Below are positions 35,823 through 44,536 of a stretch of 64,000 bases of DNA, piece by piece (the first letter of the stretch is position 1; each line of letters opens with the position of its first letter). The DNA comes from an uncultured Prochlorococcus sp. Lineage in GTDB: Bacteria; Cyanobacteriota; Cyanobacteriia; PCC-6307; Cyanobiaceae. The DNA lies in assembly GCA_902525075.1 (NCBI GenBank), contig CABZFV010000005.1, positions 1 to 64,000 on the forward strand, given 5' to 3'. The position numbers were made by a program, and so were the translations under genes. Below the pieces are notes generated by a model, which worked only from the letters and a program-made list of their open reading frames with translations, was not told where the DNA came from and ran no database searches.

Positions 35823-36518
35823 TTAAACATTACCATAGACTATTAAATAATTTTCACCTTCCTCAAACACATCTAAAGAGGATAGATCATTCTCTAAGAT
35901 GAAATTTTTTAACTCTTTAAAAGTATAAGAAGCTCTTAAAGAGGCATAATAATCATTAGTTAAAATCTCATTATATTTAGTTGAACATTGTGCTTTGAGT
36001 TCTAAAGCAGACTTTTCATCTAATGGCCTTTTTAAGTCCTTGTGGAAATTTACAGTAATGTTACTAGATAAAATTCTTATTGTGTTGAAGAAATCTTCAA
36101 GATAGGTAATGTGATGAATCAAACTGTTGCTTACGAGTAAACTAATTCTTTTTTTAAATAAAAAATTATTTGATTTAATGTCTTTGATGTCATAACAAAT
36201 GTAGCGTAAATTTTTTAATTTTTTTTGATTATTAGAAATACTTTTATTATATTCTGCTCTCAAAATCATCTCTTTAGAACCATCTATTCCTACGACTGCA
36301 GTATTAGGCCATTTTATTGCTAACTTCTCAGAAATATTTCCTGGGCCACATCCTAAATCAACTATTAAATCTTTTTCACCTAAAGAAATATTTTTTTTCA
36401 AAAGATATTGATTTATTTGATTAATTAGATTAACTTCCCCTTCTGAAAAATCAGCTTCGTCATAAGAAATGACCTGCTCTTTTTCTTCCATTAATTCAGG
36501 TTCGGGGACTCTTTCCAT
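35823..36518 (-). CDS. class I SAM-dependent methyltransferase
   Basis: 231 residues with motif I VDLGCGPGNISEKLA near 48-62, acidic loop VVGIDGSKEM and a later SNSLIHH segment. Substrate unknown. It lies between prfC and nrdJ, on the minus strand and divergent from nrdJ. Confidence 0.75.
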   Translation of the reverse strand: MERVPEPELMEEKEQVISYDEADFSEGEVNLINQINQYLLKKNISLGEKDLIVDLGCGPGNISEKLAIKWPNTAVVGIDGSKEMILRAEYNKSISNNQKKLKNLRYICYDIKDIKSNNFLFKKRISLLVSNSLIHHITYLEDFFNTIRILSSNITVNFHKDLKRPLDEKSALELKAQCSTKYNEILTNDYYASLRASYTFKELKNFILENDLSSLDVFEEGENYLIVYGNV

Positions 36519-36652
36519 ATCCTTTCTTGAAACAAAGATTTCATATTAAACATAATTCTACACAAACCGTTAAATAGTGGTAAGAATAGTTGCAGACGCC
36601 ACAGGTAGAGTTATTCTTCCAGTACGGGTTATTTACATACGTTTTTTTTATC

Positions 36653-38986
36653 GTGACTGTTGCACCAAATAAAGCTTCTTCAGAGAGCAATTCCAATAAT
36701 CTTAAAAAAGATGATTTTCCAAAGACTGCACCAGCTGCTTACCCAGTTTTTTTCAGATCTTATAGTAGAAAAACTTCATCTGGCAAAAGGGAGAACTGGA
36801 GCGAAGTAGGCGAAAGAAATTTATCTGGATTAAAAGAATTAGGAAAACTTTCTCAAGAAGAATTAATCCTAATGAGAGAGATGCAAAGTAACCAAAAAGC
36901 CCAACCTTCAGGGAGATGGTTATGGATTGGAGGAACTCCTTGGATTAATAAAAACCAAAATTTCTCTGGGGCATACAACTGTACTTCAACAAACTTAATT
37001 GATTGGGAAGCCTTTGCTTTGATGATGGACTTAGCAATGATGGGATGTGGGACAGGTGCAATAATTGAGCCTCATTTTATAAATAATTTACCTACGGTAA
37101 TAAACAAAATAAATATTAAATCAGTTAGTGAAGTTGGAATCACTCCTAAAGATCAAAGGGAAGAAAAATCATCATTAGAAATCAAAGGGAAAGACCTTCA
37201 TATCAAAGTTGGAGATAGCAGAAGAGGATGGGTAGATAGCTATAAATATCTTCTTGAGGCATCAAGTAACGAGAGTCTTGAAAGAGAAATTGATGTTTAT
37301 ATTGATTTGGAAGATATTAGGCCTGCTGGAGAATCATTAAAAGGTTTTGGTGGTATGGCAAATCCTATCAAATTGAAAGATCTTTACTCTAGAGTCGCAT
37401 CACTTCTTGGAAAGGCAATTGGCAGGAAATTAAGTACAGTAGAGTGTTGTTTATTAATTGATGAAGCTGCAGTAACCATAGTTGCTGGGAATATAAGAAG
37501 AAGTGCTGGAATGAGACAATTTGCTTCAGATGATAAGGAAGCCGCATCAGCAAAAGAAAATTTATGGAGTCAAGATGAGAATGGTAATTGGAGAATAGAT
37601 CCTGAAAAAGATGCTCTCAGAATGGCTAATCATACTAGGGTTTACCATACAAAACCTACTTACCAAACTGTTTTGGATGCTGTAACAAAACAATTCCATT
37701 CAGGTGAGGGAGCCATTCAATTTGCTCCAGAAGCAATCGCAAGGTCAAATGGAGATATTCTCAAAGATGATGAATTGAGAAAGGAATTTATTGAAATCTA
37801 CTCAGAACAAGGCAAGGATGAAGCGAGAAATTGGATAAATAGTAGTTATGGTCCTTTTTCAGAAGAAGAGTTAGACCATAGGATGAGCCGATATGGACTT
37901 AACCCTTGTGGGGAGATCTTGGGAAATGATTTCCATTGCAATTTGGCTGAAGTTCATTTAAATCAGATTGATCCAGGTAATTTTGAAGAGCAAAAAAAAG
38001 CTTTTAAAGCCGCCGCTCTTTCTGTAGCATGCTTACTCAATCATGAATTTGAAGTTGAGCGTTACAGAAAAAGTAGGGAATATGATCCTATTGTAGGAGT
38101 GAGTTTCACTGGATTATTTGATTTTTGTGTCCATGCTTTTGGGACGCCATGGTTGAAATGGTGGGAAGCAGGAAGGCCAAATAGCAAAGAAGGAAAGGCT
38201 TTCAAGGAAAAGGAAGCTAAATTCTTAGATTCTTGGAGAAAAATAGTAAAAGAAACTGTATGGGAATATTGTGATAAGCATAATCTAAGGAGACCAAATA
38301 GATGCACAACAGTTCAGCCAGCTGGAACTAAAAGTCTTCTTACTGGAGCTGCTCCAGGATGGCATCCTCCAAAGGCTCAAAGATTCATAAGAAGAATAAC
38401 TTTCAGGAAAAATGACCCAATAGCTTTAGCTTGCATGGATTATGGTTACTCAGTTGTTCCATCTCAATCTGATAAAGATGAAAATGGTTGCTTGCTAGAA
38501 AATCCATTCGATCCAAGATGTACGGAATGGTTAGTTGAAATCCCTACAGAAGTTAGTTGGGCAAATATAGACGGCGCAGACCAAATAGATATTAATAATT
38601 TCTCAGCACTAGCTCAATTTGATTTTTACATGCAAGTGCAGAAATTTTACACTGAGCATAATACCTCTGCAACCATAGAATTTAGAGAAAATGAAATCGA
38701 GGATTTAGCTAAGGCTATTCATAATGCAATAGAAAATAATGAGGGATATATTTCAGCAGCATTGCTAGCTCGATTTAGTGCCAACGCCACTTTCCCGAGA
38801 TTACCTTTTGAGCCAATAAGTAAAGAGGAATATATATCATTGCAAAATAAAGTAATAGAAAGGAAAGTTAATAACGATTTCTTTGACGCCCTTAATAAAT
38901 ATGATGTTGGGGAACTATCTGAAGCAGGACCAGCAGGTTGTGATTCAGACAAATGCCTACTTCCTCTCGCTAAACCAAAAGATTAA
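36653..38986 (+). CDS. nrdJ: adenosylcobalamin-dependent ribonucleoside-triphosphate reductase (class II)
   Basis: GTG 36653 gives 777 residues (MTVAPNKASSES), the usual length of the monomeric class II enzyme. The open frame extends to TTG 36590, but those 21 residues are out of family. Active-site blocks are ARNWINSSYGPF, GLNPCGEI, FHCNLAEV, PAGTKSLLTGAA and the C-terminal redox pair GCDSDKC. It makes deoxynucleotides using B12 instead of an iron centre, the only type used by Prochlorococcus. Confidence 0.93.
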   Translation: MTVAPNKASSESNSNNLKKDDFPKTAPAAYPVFFRSYSRKTSSGKRENWSEVGERNLSGLKELGKLSQEELILMREMQSNQKAQPSGRWLWIGGTPWINKNQNFSGAYNCTSTNLIDWEAFALMMDLAMMGCGTGAIIEPHFINNLPTVINKINIKSVSEVGITPKDQREEKSSLEIKGKDLHIKVGDSRRGWVDSYKYLLEASSNESLEREIDVYIDLEDIRPAGESLKGFGGMANPIKLKDLYSRVASLLGKAIGRKLSTVECCLLIDEAAVTIVAGNIRRSAGMRQFASDDKEAASAKENLWSQDENGNWRIDPEKDALRMANHTRVYHTKPTYQTVLDAVTKQFHSGEGAIQFAPEAIARSNGDILKDDELRKEFIEIYSEQGKDEARNWINSSYGPFSEEELDHRMSRYGLNPCGEILGNDFHCNLAEVHLNQIDPGNFEEQKKAFKAAALSVACLLNHEFEVERYRKSREYDPIVGVSFTGLFDFCVHAFGTPWLKWWEAGRPNSKEGKAFKEKEAKFLDSWRKIVKETVWEYCDKHNLRRPNRCTTVQPAGTKSLLTGAAPGWHPPKAQRFIRRITFRKNDPIALACMDYGYSVVPSQSDKDENGCLLENPFDPRCTEWLVEIPTEVSWANIDGADQIDINNFSALAQFDFYMQVQKFYTEHNTSATIEFRENEIEDLAKAIHNAIENNEGYISAALLARFSANATFPRLPFEPISKEEYISLQNKVIERKVNNDFFDALNKYDVGELSEAGPAGCDSDKCLLPLAKPKD

Positions 38987-39074
38987 TTTTTGAATTATTT
39001 GTAAATAAAAAATATAAATTAGTTTTTAAAAATTTAATTTATGGCTACCTCTTAAATAGAGACATAAATTATTT

Positions 39075-39341
39075 ATGACATTAAGCTTAAATATTGGGAA
39101 CTTATTTAATGATTCCTCTAGTCATGCATTAGTGGATGAGCTAAGAAAAAGAACATCAGAAGAGGATATCCTAGATTTTGAGGAAAAATTTAACTCCAAA
39201 AACGAAAAAAATCTACACGTTTATATATGTAGATTTCTAAAAAATAGATCAATATCCAGAGGGTTAGCCTCTAAATGGTTAATAACAATAATTAAAAGTA
39301 AAGAATCAAAAATTGATGCTTTACAAAGATCAAGTAATTAG
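39075..39341 (+). CDS. hypothetical protein, 88 aa
   Basis: Soluble and charged, probably helical (ALVDELRKRTSEEDILDFEEKF). No recognised family. It overlaps the 3' end of the next minus-strand gene by 4 nt. Confidence 0.5.
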   Translation: MTLSLNIGNLFNDSSSHALVDELRKRTSEEDILDFEEKFNSKNEKNLHVYICRFLKNRSISRGLASKWLITIIKSKESKIDALQRSSN

Positions 39342-39532
39342 GTCAGACCTGATAGTTTCCATAAAGCAATTCCAAAAATTGAGAATCCCATAATAAAAGT
39401 AAAAGCCAAAGCATTTACTAATTGAACCTTATCATTCATTCTGTTTGCGAATGGTAGTAATTGAGCAAATAATGGAGTCTCTTCAACTATTGCAGATTTT
39501 TTTACTGTAGGTTTTTTGCTTCTAGAAAACAT
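39338..39532 (-). CDS. small single-span membrane protein, 64 aa
   Basis: A basic N-terminus (MFSRSKKPTVKKS) is followed by a linker and one helix near the C-terminus (ALAFTFIMGFSIFGIALW). The topology resembles small photosynthetic membrane proteins but none is recognised. Convergent with the 39075 gene. Confidence 0.55.
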   Translation of the reverse strand: MFSRSKKPTVKKSAIVEETPLFAQLLPFANRMNDKVQLVNALAFTFIMGFSIFGIALWKLSGLT

Positions 39533-39741
39533 AAAACAAATTTTATAATCTAAAGAATTTTACATTTAAAAGTTCATTAAATAAAAAATACTCCTCAAAA
39601 ACGAACAAAATGTAACCTGCAAGAAACTTTATAAAGAAAAACAAAAATATTTTTAGTAGGAGCATATATTCATTATTAAAATTTTAAGTTTATTTATTAA
39701 AGACCTAGACAATTAATTTTCTCGAATGGTATCGTTAAGAT

Positions 39742-39837
39742 GTAGCAACCGCTACCAAAACGTTCAACTTGCGTATAGCAAGCCGCAAATCGACTTAAGC
39801 CATGGAACGGGGACTTAAGCGAAACCGGAGCTTAAAA
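39742..39837 (+). ncRNA. structured leader upstream of the DUF4278 gene
   Basis: Two short hairpins occur in series: GTAGC-AACC-GCTAC (39742-39755) and CTTGC-GTATA-GCAAG (39768-39782). They are followed by a twice-occurring ACTTAAGC and then GAAACCGGAG just before the ATG. The stretch is visibly less AT-rich than its surroundings. It may be an untranslated leader with a regulatory fold, or part of a longer small RNA. Confidence 0.35.
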
Positions 39838-39939
39838 ATGACTCTAATTTACAGAGGACAAAAGTACGTCCAGAACAAAGAAGCAGCTAAAAAGCAGCAC
39901 AACGAACTAACTTATAGAGGAAAAGCTTACACAAGCTAA
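39838..39939 (+). CDS. DUF4278 family small protein, 33 aa
   Basis: ATG 39838-39840 to TAA 39937-39939. Contains the family phrase YRGQKYV near the start and a repeat YRGKAYTS at the end, with a basic middle. An in-frame ATG 39802 would add 12 residues. GCC, CAG and GTC codons give it higher GC than its neighbours. Function unknown; small YRG proteins are abundant in marine picocyanobacteria. Confidence 0.65.
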   Translation: MTLIYRGQKYVQNKEAAKKQHNELTYRGKAYTS

Positions 39940-39961
39940 TTCATTTATCTAAATAAATAGA

Positions 39962-39985
39962 AAAGCCACTAAAAGTGGCTTTTTT
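39962..39985 (+). terminator. intrinsic terminator
   Basis: AAGCCACT and AGTGGCTT arms around a 3-nt loop, followed by a T tract. It lies 22 nt after the DUF4278 stop, so it ends that unit. Confidence 0.75.
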
Positions 39986-40074
39986 ATTTTCCAAACTTAT
40001 TCTAAAAAAACACTTAATACTTCTAACAGGCATTAAAAAACTATGATTTAATTGCATTTATATATTTGATAACT

Positions 40075-40224
40075 ATGGCAGACCAAAAACCTCTATTTAA
40101 AGCACCTTATGACATAAAAGATGTAAGTGTTCTTTTCGCTATAGTTGCCTTCGCTTTAATAATTGCTGCCATAGTTGGGAACAACTTATTTGGTTTATTT
40201 CAAGAAAATGTAAATTTCGGATAA
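40075..40224 (+). CDS. single-span membrane protein, 49 aa
   Basis: ATG 40075-40077 to TAA 40222-40224. A polar N-terminus (MADQKPLFKAPYD), one long helix (VLFAIVAFALIIAAIVG) and a polar end (ENVNFG). Typical size for a thylakoid accessory subunit, but no known subunit is recognised. Confidence 0.55.
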   Translation: MADQKPLFKAPYDIKDVSVLFAIVAFALIIAAIVGNNLFGLFQENVNFG

Positions 40225-40288
40225 TTAAAGTTTTTGAATTTAATAATGAGAGTTCTATAATTTAAAATTATATAATTTCAAATTAATT

Positions 40289-41032
40289 TTGCCTAGAGAC
40301 ATAATTTGCTATCTGAGACTAATAGTCGATTCTCTCCCCATATCTCTAAGAAATAGTAGGTTACTTTTTAACTTATCAAAAAATCTTTTTAAAATTCCAG
40401 ATGAACTTTATAATTTTCGAGAAAAGTACAGGAGTGGATTAATAAAAGATTTAAGCATTTTTTACTTAAAAGATACCAAAAATTCTTTAGAAAGAGTTTC
40501 AAAAAAAACTGATATTAACTCTTATCATTTATCTTTAATTAAAAATTTATTAAAAAATAGCAAATCTGTTAAAGTTCTTGATATTGGTTGTGGAACGGGA
40601 TATCTTATAAATCATATTAATGAATACTTTTCTTCGAGTAAATTAGTTGGAATTGACTTTAATGCTCCATCTGAAGAGTCAACAAAATGTAATTCAAGAA
40701 ATAATCAAATACAATTTATCGCTGGTGATATAGAAACTTCATTATTGAATTTCTCAGATAATCATTTTGAGATTGTACTCTGTACGCACGTACTCGAACA
40801 TTTAATTAATCCTGAAGACATACTATTTCAGCTAAGAAGAGTAGTTAAAGACAAGTTAATAATTATTTGTCCATTAGAAAAGGAATTTAAATGGGGAATG
40901 AACTATCATGTAAATTTTTTTCCGACAAAAAAACATTTTCTTAAATTCCTACAATCTAATTTTAATGATTTTTTTAAATTTAAAACCTTTCAAAGACTCG
41001 GAGATCTAATGTATTACGAAAGTTATGAATAA
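40289..41032 (+). CDS. class I SAM-dependent methyltransferase
   Basis: 247 residues, TTG start. Motif I VLDIGCGTGYL is near 91-101, motif II LVGIDFNAP, and CTHVLEHLINPED marks the Methyltransf_11 subgroup. Small-molecule substrate likely. It is flanked by small hypotheticals and the tRNA-Ser repeat region, so it may be accessory DNA. Confidence 0.75.
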   Translation: MPRDIICYLRLIVDSLPISLRNSRLLFNLSKNLFKIPDELYNFREKYRSGLIKDLSIFYLKDTKNSLERVSKKTDINSYHLSLIKNLLKNSKSVKVLDIGCGTGYLINHINEYFSSSKLVGIDFNAPSEESTKCNSRNNQIQFIAGDIETSLLNFSDNHFEIVLCTHVLEHLINPEDILFQLRRVVKDKLIIICPLEKEFKWGMNYHVNFFPTKKHFLKFLQSNFNDFFKFKTFQRLGDLMYYESYE

Positions 41033-41114
41033 ATGTCCTTTTATATTTAAATTAACCTAGAAAGATTATTATCAATAATCGAGTTTTAAAATTTTGATTA
41101 GCAGTTTAGAATAC

Positions 41115-41283
41115 TCCATCAAGATAAGTGGCTCAAGCATTTCAGGCTTAAATCTTGAAAGCTACATTTTGTTTTAGTTATACCAGCGTTTTGGGAGATA
41201 ACTTGACGTGCAGTTCCTGATCAGTTCCGAATTAACCATGTTTTGATGTAATAAAAAAGCTCAATATTAAATATTTTTTGCCT
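41115..41283 (+). repeat. degenerate tandem copy of the tRNA-Ser 5' half and its flank (copy A)
   Basis: The segment ending CTTGAAA at 41160 aligns loosely with the first half of tRNA-Ser. The flank after it (TTAGTT, then TAACTTGAC, then TTTTGATGTAAT, then TATTTTTTGCCTGG) aligns with the flank of copy B. Spacing between copies is about 165 nt. Confidence 0.5.
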
Positions 41284-41450
41284 GGAGGGGTGGTCGAGTG
41301 GTTTAAGGCTCTAGTCTTGAAAGCTTGATTTATGATTAGTTGTGGCAATAGCTTTCATATCTAACTTGACATGTGTTTCCGAACTTTTTCCGAAAAAATC
41401 AACCACCTTTTGATATAATTAAAAAGCAAAAAACTTAATATTTTTCACCT
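41284..41450 (+). repeat. partial tRNA-Ser copy and duplicated upstream flank (copy B)
   Basis: 41281-41322 is identical over 42 nt to 41448-41489, covering the first 39 nt of the tRNA and 3 nt before it. Identity ends exactly at the last base of the anticodon loop; after that the sequence is unrelated to a tRNA 3' half. The rest of the unit resembles the flank of copy A. Confidence 0.75.
41414..41419 (+). promoter_or_regulatory. possible -10 element of tRNA-Ser
   Basis: TATAAT 32 nt before the mature tRNA 5' end, in the context TTTTGATATAATTAAAAAG. The equivalent sequence before copy B is TGTAAT. No clear -35 is seen. Confidence 0.4.
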
Positions 41451-41537
41451 GGAGGGGTGGTCGAGTGGTTTAAGGCTCTAGTCTTGAAAACTAGCGTGTC
41501 TGCAAGGGCACCGTGGGTTCGAATCCCACCCCCTCCG
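41451..41537 (+). tRNA. tRNA-Ser (anticodon UGA)
   Basis: Acceptor arm GGAGGGG (41451-41457) pairs with CCCCTCC (41530-41536). The anticodon stem is CTAGT/ACTAG with loop CTTGAAA, anticodon TGA at 41485-41487. A long variable arm (GTGTCTGCAAGGGCACC) follows, then the T arm GTGGG-TTCGAAT-CCCAC. CCA is not encoded. The long variable arm confirms the serine type. Two partial copies precede it. Confidence 0.95.
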
Positions 41538-41609
41538 TTAAATTAAAAAGAACCGATTAATGTAAACGCCCTTTTAAAATGTTCTTGTTAGGATAAATTT
41601 ATTTAGATT

Positions 41610-41810
41610 ATGAGTAAAGGATTCGCAACAGAAAATTTAATATCCAAAAAATCGAAAAAAAAAGTTATTTCAAATGAACCGCAAGGAAGATTAATATCTT
41701 GGTCTCCTTGGCCACCTGCTAATTTTCAAACACGATATCCTGCATTCCCTTTTGTTCTTACAATATTGATTATATTAGTAGGGCAATGGTACCTTTCTCT
41801 ACTCAGGTGA
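41610..41810 (+). CDS. small single-span membrane protein, 66 aa
   Basis: A basic N-terminus (ISKKSKKKV), a Trp-Pro segment (LISWSPWPPANFQTRYPAFP) and a C-terminal helix (FVLTILIILVGQWYLSLL). No known family. Confidence 0.55.
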   Translation: MSKGFATENLISKKSKKKVISNEPQGRLISWSPWPPANFQTRYPAFPFVLTILIILVGQWYLSLLR

Positions 41811-41864
41811 CCCGAAACTGTTTTTATTATTTAAATTAGGATGAATTAAGTTTTAGAATTTATT

Positions 41865-42449
41865 TTGTTTTTTTCAATTTTATTATTTGCCCACCTTCAA
41901 GCGGTAATCATCCCAATATTATTAGGTATTAGATCGATCAATAAATTCAAGCATATAAGCAAGAACAAATTGATACCTTTCGGTTTTATTTTTTTAGGAT
42001 TGGCATCGATTTTTGAAATGATAGATCATACCCAAACATCTTGGATTTATGTAGATCACTCATCTTTATGTAATTGGTTATTTTATTCTTTCCTATCTTT
42101 AGGTCTAACATGTTTATCAATATCAGTTATAAAAAATAAATTTATCCAAAAAACTAATTTTTGCATTTCTTTGTGTTCAATAATCTCATATTTTTTATTT
42201 GATAAAACTATTGCTCTACTTTTTCAAGTAATAATAAGTATCCTTCTAATTATAAATTGGCAAAGAGTTTTTAAAGATTGGTTTTTTATTCTCTACCCAA
42301 TATTTGGTATTATTTTTACGACTTTCTTTGGCACAAAACTCTCAATTAGTGGAGATCAATTTTGGCATATTTTAATAGGCCCATCTGGAACAATTAGCGT
42401 TCTTACCTTTTATTTAGTATTAAAGAGATCGGACAAGAAATTTACTTAA
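41865..42449 (+). CDS. polytopic membrane protein, 194 aa
   Basis: TTG start; a stop lies six codons upstream with no better start. Five to six hydrophobic segments with basic loops and a His in HTQTSWIYVDH. No recognised transporter signature. It lies 7 nt upstream of the secreted-protein gene, so the two are probably co-transcribed. Confidence 0.55.
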   Translation: MFFSILLFAHLQAVIIPILLGIRSINKFKHISKNKLIPFGFIFLGLASIFEMIDHTQTSWIYVDHSSLCNWLFYSFLSLGLTCLSISVIKNKFIQKTNFCISLCSIISYFLFDKTIALLFQVIISILLIINWQRVFKDWFFILYPIFGIIFTTFFGTKLSISGDQFWHILIGPSGTISVLTFYLVLKRSDKKFT

Positions 42450-42456
42450 GATTCTT

Positions 42457-42786
42457 ATGAAAATATTTGTATTTGTAAGTTTTATAGTGTGCTTAGTAAC
42501 AATAATCTCCCCAGTTGAAATTTTTGCTGATACAGCACTTGATGTTTACATGAATGATTTTTATTCTAAATCGAATGAAGCTAGCCAGATTCTTAAAGAA
42601 ATCGAAAATAGTTTAAAAGAGGGTTCAAGAAAAAAAGTCTGCTCTAGGCAAAGAGAGGCTGCAAGGTTAGGACTATTAGCAAATAAATCATTAATAAAAG
42701 CCTTTGAAATAGAGGGGGCTAATCCGCCAATGCAAGCAATAAAGGCAAGTCAACAAAGATGGGAATCTATTCTGAATGAGTGTTGA
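42457..42786 (+). CDS. secreted hypothetical protein, 109 aa
   Basis: Signal peptide 1-25 (VFVSFIVCLVTIISPVEIFA). The mature part is helical with two Cys (KKVCSRQR and the C-terminal NEC), which could pair. Export to the periplasm or lumen is an inference from the signal. Unknown family. Confidence 0.6.
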   Translation: MKIFVFVSFIVCLVTIISPVEIFADTALDVYMNDFYSKSNEASQILKEIENSLKEGSRKKVCSRQREAARLGLLANKSLIKAFEIEGANPPMQAIKASQQRWESILNEC

Positions 42787-42813
42787 AGAAAATCAGTAAA
42801 TCTATAAATCTTT

Positions 42814-43248
42814 TTAAATTTGCATTCTTACTGATTTACTAATTAAGGGAATTTCAGGTTCAACTCCATAAATACATTGAGAAATCGAATAAATAAAAAT
42901 ACATAGTGTAAATATAAAAATTATTGAGCCTAATTCAACTACGGGAAATATTCTCAAGAGATATGAAATTATTATCAAAGCAATATCAATAAGTAATGCT
43001 TGGCATGCGTTATATCTAACGAAATAGGGGATATTTGGATTTCTTACTAATCCAGCAAACAAAATTATAAATAATAAAAAACTACCAAAAGGCAAAGATT
43101 TTTCAATTATTGCTATCGGGAAAGTTAGTATTAATAGTATTTTTAAAAATGAATATTTATAGAACAAATAATATCCAAAAGGTATTGATGCCTTTAATGG
43201 CAAAGTATACAAAAATACTGATGAGAGTCTTTGGAATATCTGATTCAA
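42814..43248 (-). CDS. Tic20-like membrane protein
   Basis: 144 residues, TTG start. Four hydrophobic segments with the family phrase VRYNACQALLIDI. In plastids Tic20 forms the inner-envelope protein channel; cyanobacterial homologues have no settled role. The upstream ATG near 43272 is in another frame. Confidence 0.7.
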   Translation of the reverse strand: MNQIFQRLSSVFLYTLPLKASIPFGYYLFYKYSFLKILLILTFPIAIIEKSLPFGSFLLFIILFAGLVRNPNIPYFVRYNACQALLIDIALIIISYLLRIFPVVELGSIIFIFTLCIFIYSISQCIYGVEPEIPLISKSVRMQI

Positions 43249-43381
43249 TATAATATTGAAATTTAGTATTCATATTTTAACCTAATTTTTTGAACTTAAT
43301 AAAAAGACTTACTTTCAAAAAATTCAACTTTGGCAAATGGTTATTAAATATTAGATAATTGATTCAGGTTCATAATTCAAA

Positions 43382-43771
43382 ATGCGTATCCTACATACAA
43401 TGTTGAGGGTTGGGGATTTAGATAAATCCATTGATTTCTACGTCAATAGATTAGGAATGAATTTATTGCGAAAAAAGGATTACCCTCACGGAAAATTCAC
43501 TTTAGCATTTGTTGGTTATGGCTCAGAACAAGAAAACACAGTAATTGAATTAACTTATAACTGGGACAAAAAGTCTGAAGACTATGAGCTTGGAGATAAA
43601 TATGGTCATATAGCTATTGGGGTAAAAGATATTCATCTAATTTGCCAGGGATTAGAAAATAATGGTTGTAAAATAACAACCAAACCTAAAACAATGAAAA
43701 ACAGTACTACTGTCTTAGCTTTTGTTGAGGATCCTGATGGTTATAAAATTGAACTTATTGAAAGAGATTAA
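43382..43771 (+). CDS. gloA: lactoylglutathione lyase (glyoxalase I)
   Basis: 129 residues with the vicinal-oxygen-chelate repeats. Likely metal ligands are His5 in ILHTMLRV, Glu near 58 in VIELTYN, His in YGHIAIGV and Glu in YKIELIE. It detoxifies methylglyoxal in the cytosol. Length and motifs are typical. Confidence 0.9.
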   Translation: MRILHTMLRVGDLDKSIDFYVNRLGMNLLRKKDYPHGKFTLAFVGYGSEQENTVIELTYNWDKKSEDYELGDKYGHIAIGVKDIHLICQGLENNGCKITTKPKTMKNSTTVLAFVEDPDGYKIELIERD

Positions 43772-43969
43772 AAGTTCAGAAGTTCTTAATTAAATAAACA
43801 AAAAACTAAAATTTTAAAAGATTGAATTATCAAATATATCGTTTTCAATTATCAAAAAAATACCTCTAAGATCACATTGGATAGATTCTGCCGTTTCAAT
43901 TATTGTAAAAGATTATTTCTAAAATGAGGAATTATTAAAATAAAAATAAAACTTTAAACAATCTATATT

Positions 43970-44007
43970 AAATCTATATAGAATATATAGACATTCTATA
44001 TAGATTT
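43970..44007. promoter_or_regulatory. operator-like perfect inverted repeat before the RHH gene
   Basis: AAATCTATATAGAAT (43970-43984) and ATTCTATATAGATTT (43993-44007) are perfect 15-nt arms around an 8-nt spacer. The spacer and the sequence just before repeat the core TATATAGA and TCTATAT. It lies 29 nt upstream of the RHH gene start, consistent with an operator and autoregulation. Confidence 0.6.
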
Positions 44008-44036
44008 ACCTATCATAGTATTATCGTATAAAGCTT

Positions 44037-44534
44037 ATGGCTAGAAATTGGTCAAAAATAAGAGATGAATGGCTTGATAAAACCGCGGTTGCGAAAGATG
44101 ATGCTAAATGGGCATTAGAAGCTTTAATTAATTCTGAAGAAGAATTATTTGAAATAGAAAAAAAAATAAAGAATAAAGAGGACGCTATAAGCCAAGTAAA
44201 ATTTTTGAAGAAAAAGGTTAAAGAAACTATTTCCTCTAAAGAAATTAGTCTCGATAATATTGCATTAAATACTTCAAATTCAAACAAAGTACAGATCTCA
44301 GTACCATCCAATCTTACTTATCTTTTGAAAGTTTGGGCCGCAGCAGAAGGAAGAGATCTATCAAGTGTTGCTTTTCAATGTTTAGAAACTGGTATAAGGG
44401 AAATGAAAAGCAAAGGTTCAATACCTTCAATAGCAGTAAATAGATATGACTCGGCCTGTCAAAAGAGAATTGCACTAGCAGAAGTAAATAATCTATTGGA
44501 GAAATACGAATTAGCTCAGGATGAAATCAAATAA
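44037..44534 (+). CDS. ribbon-helix-helix DNA-binding protein with coiled-coil N-terminus
   Basis: 165 residues. Residues 30-65 form a charged coiled coil. Residues 84-123 (KVQISVPSNLTYLLKVWAAA, then GRDLSSVAFQCLETGI) fit a ribbon-helix-helix fold of the CopG/Arc type, with a strand followed by two helices. A tail helix follows. A palindrome directly upstream is the probable binding site. It could be a repressor, an antitoxin or a plasmid-type regulator. The next gene follows after 2 nt. Confidence 0.6.
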   Translation: MARNWSKIRDEWLDKTAVAKDDAKWALEALINSEEELFEIEKKIKNKEDAISQVKFLKKKVKETISSKEISLDNIALNTSNSNKVQISVPSNLTYLLKVWAAAEGRDLSSVAFQCLETGIREMKSKGSIPSIAVNRYDSACQKRIALAEVNNLLEKYELAQDEIK

Positions 44535-44536
44535 TT

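Noticed and set aside
36519..36652. Cobalamin riboswitch before nrdJ
   Set aside because: The gap is short and no B12-box consensus could be found; the GCCACAGG stretch is only a partial resemblance.
36590..36652. Longer nrdJ N-terminus from TTG 36590
   Set aside because: The 21 extra residues are hydrophobic and unlike the family; GTG 36653 gives the standard length.
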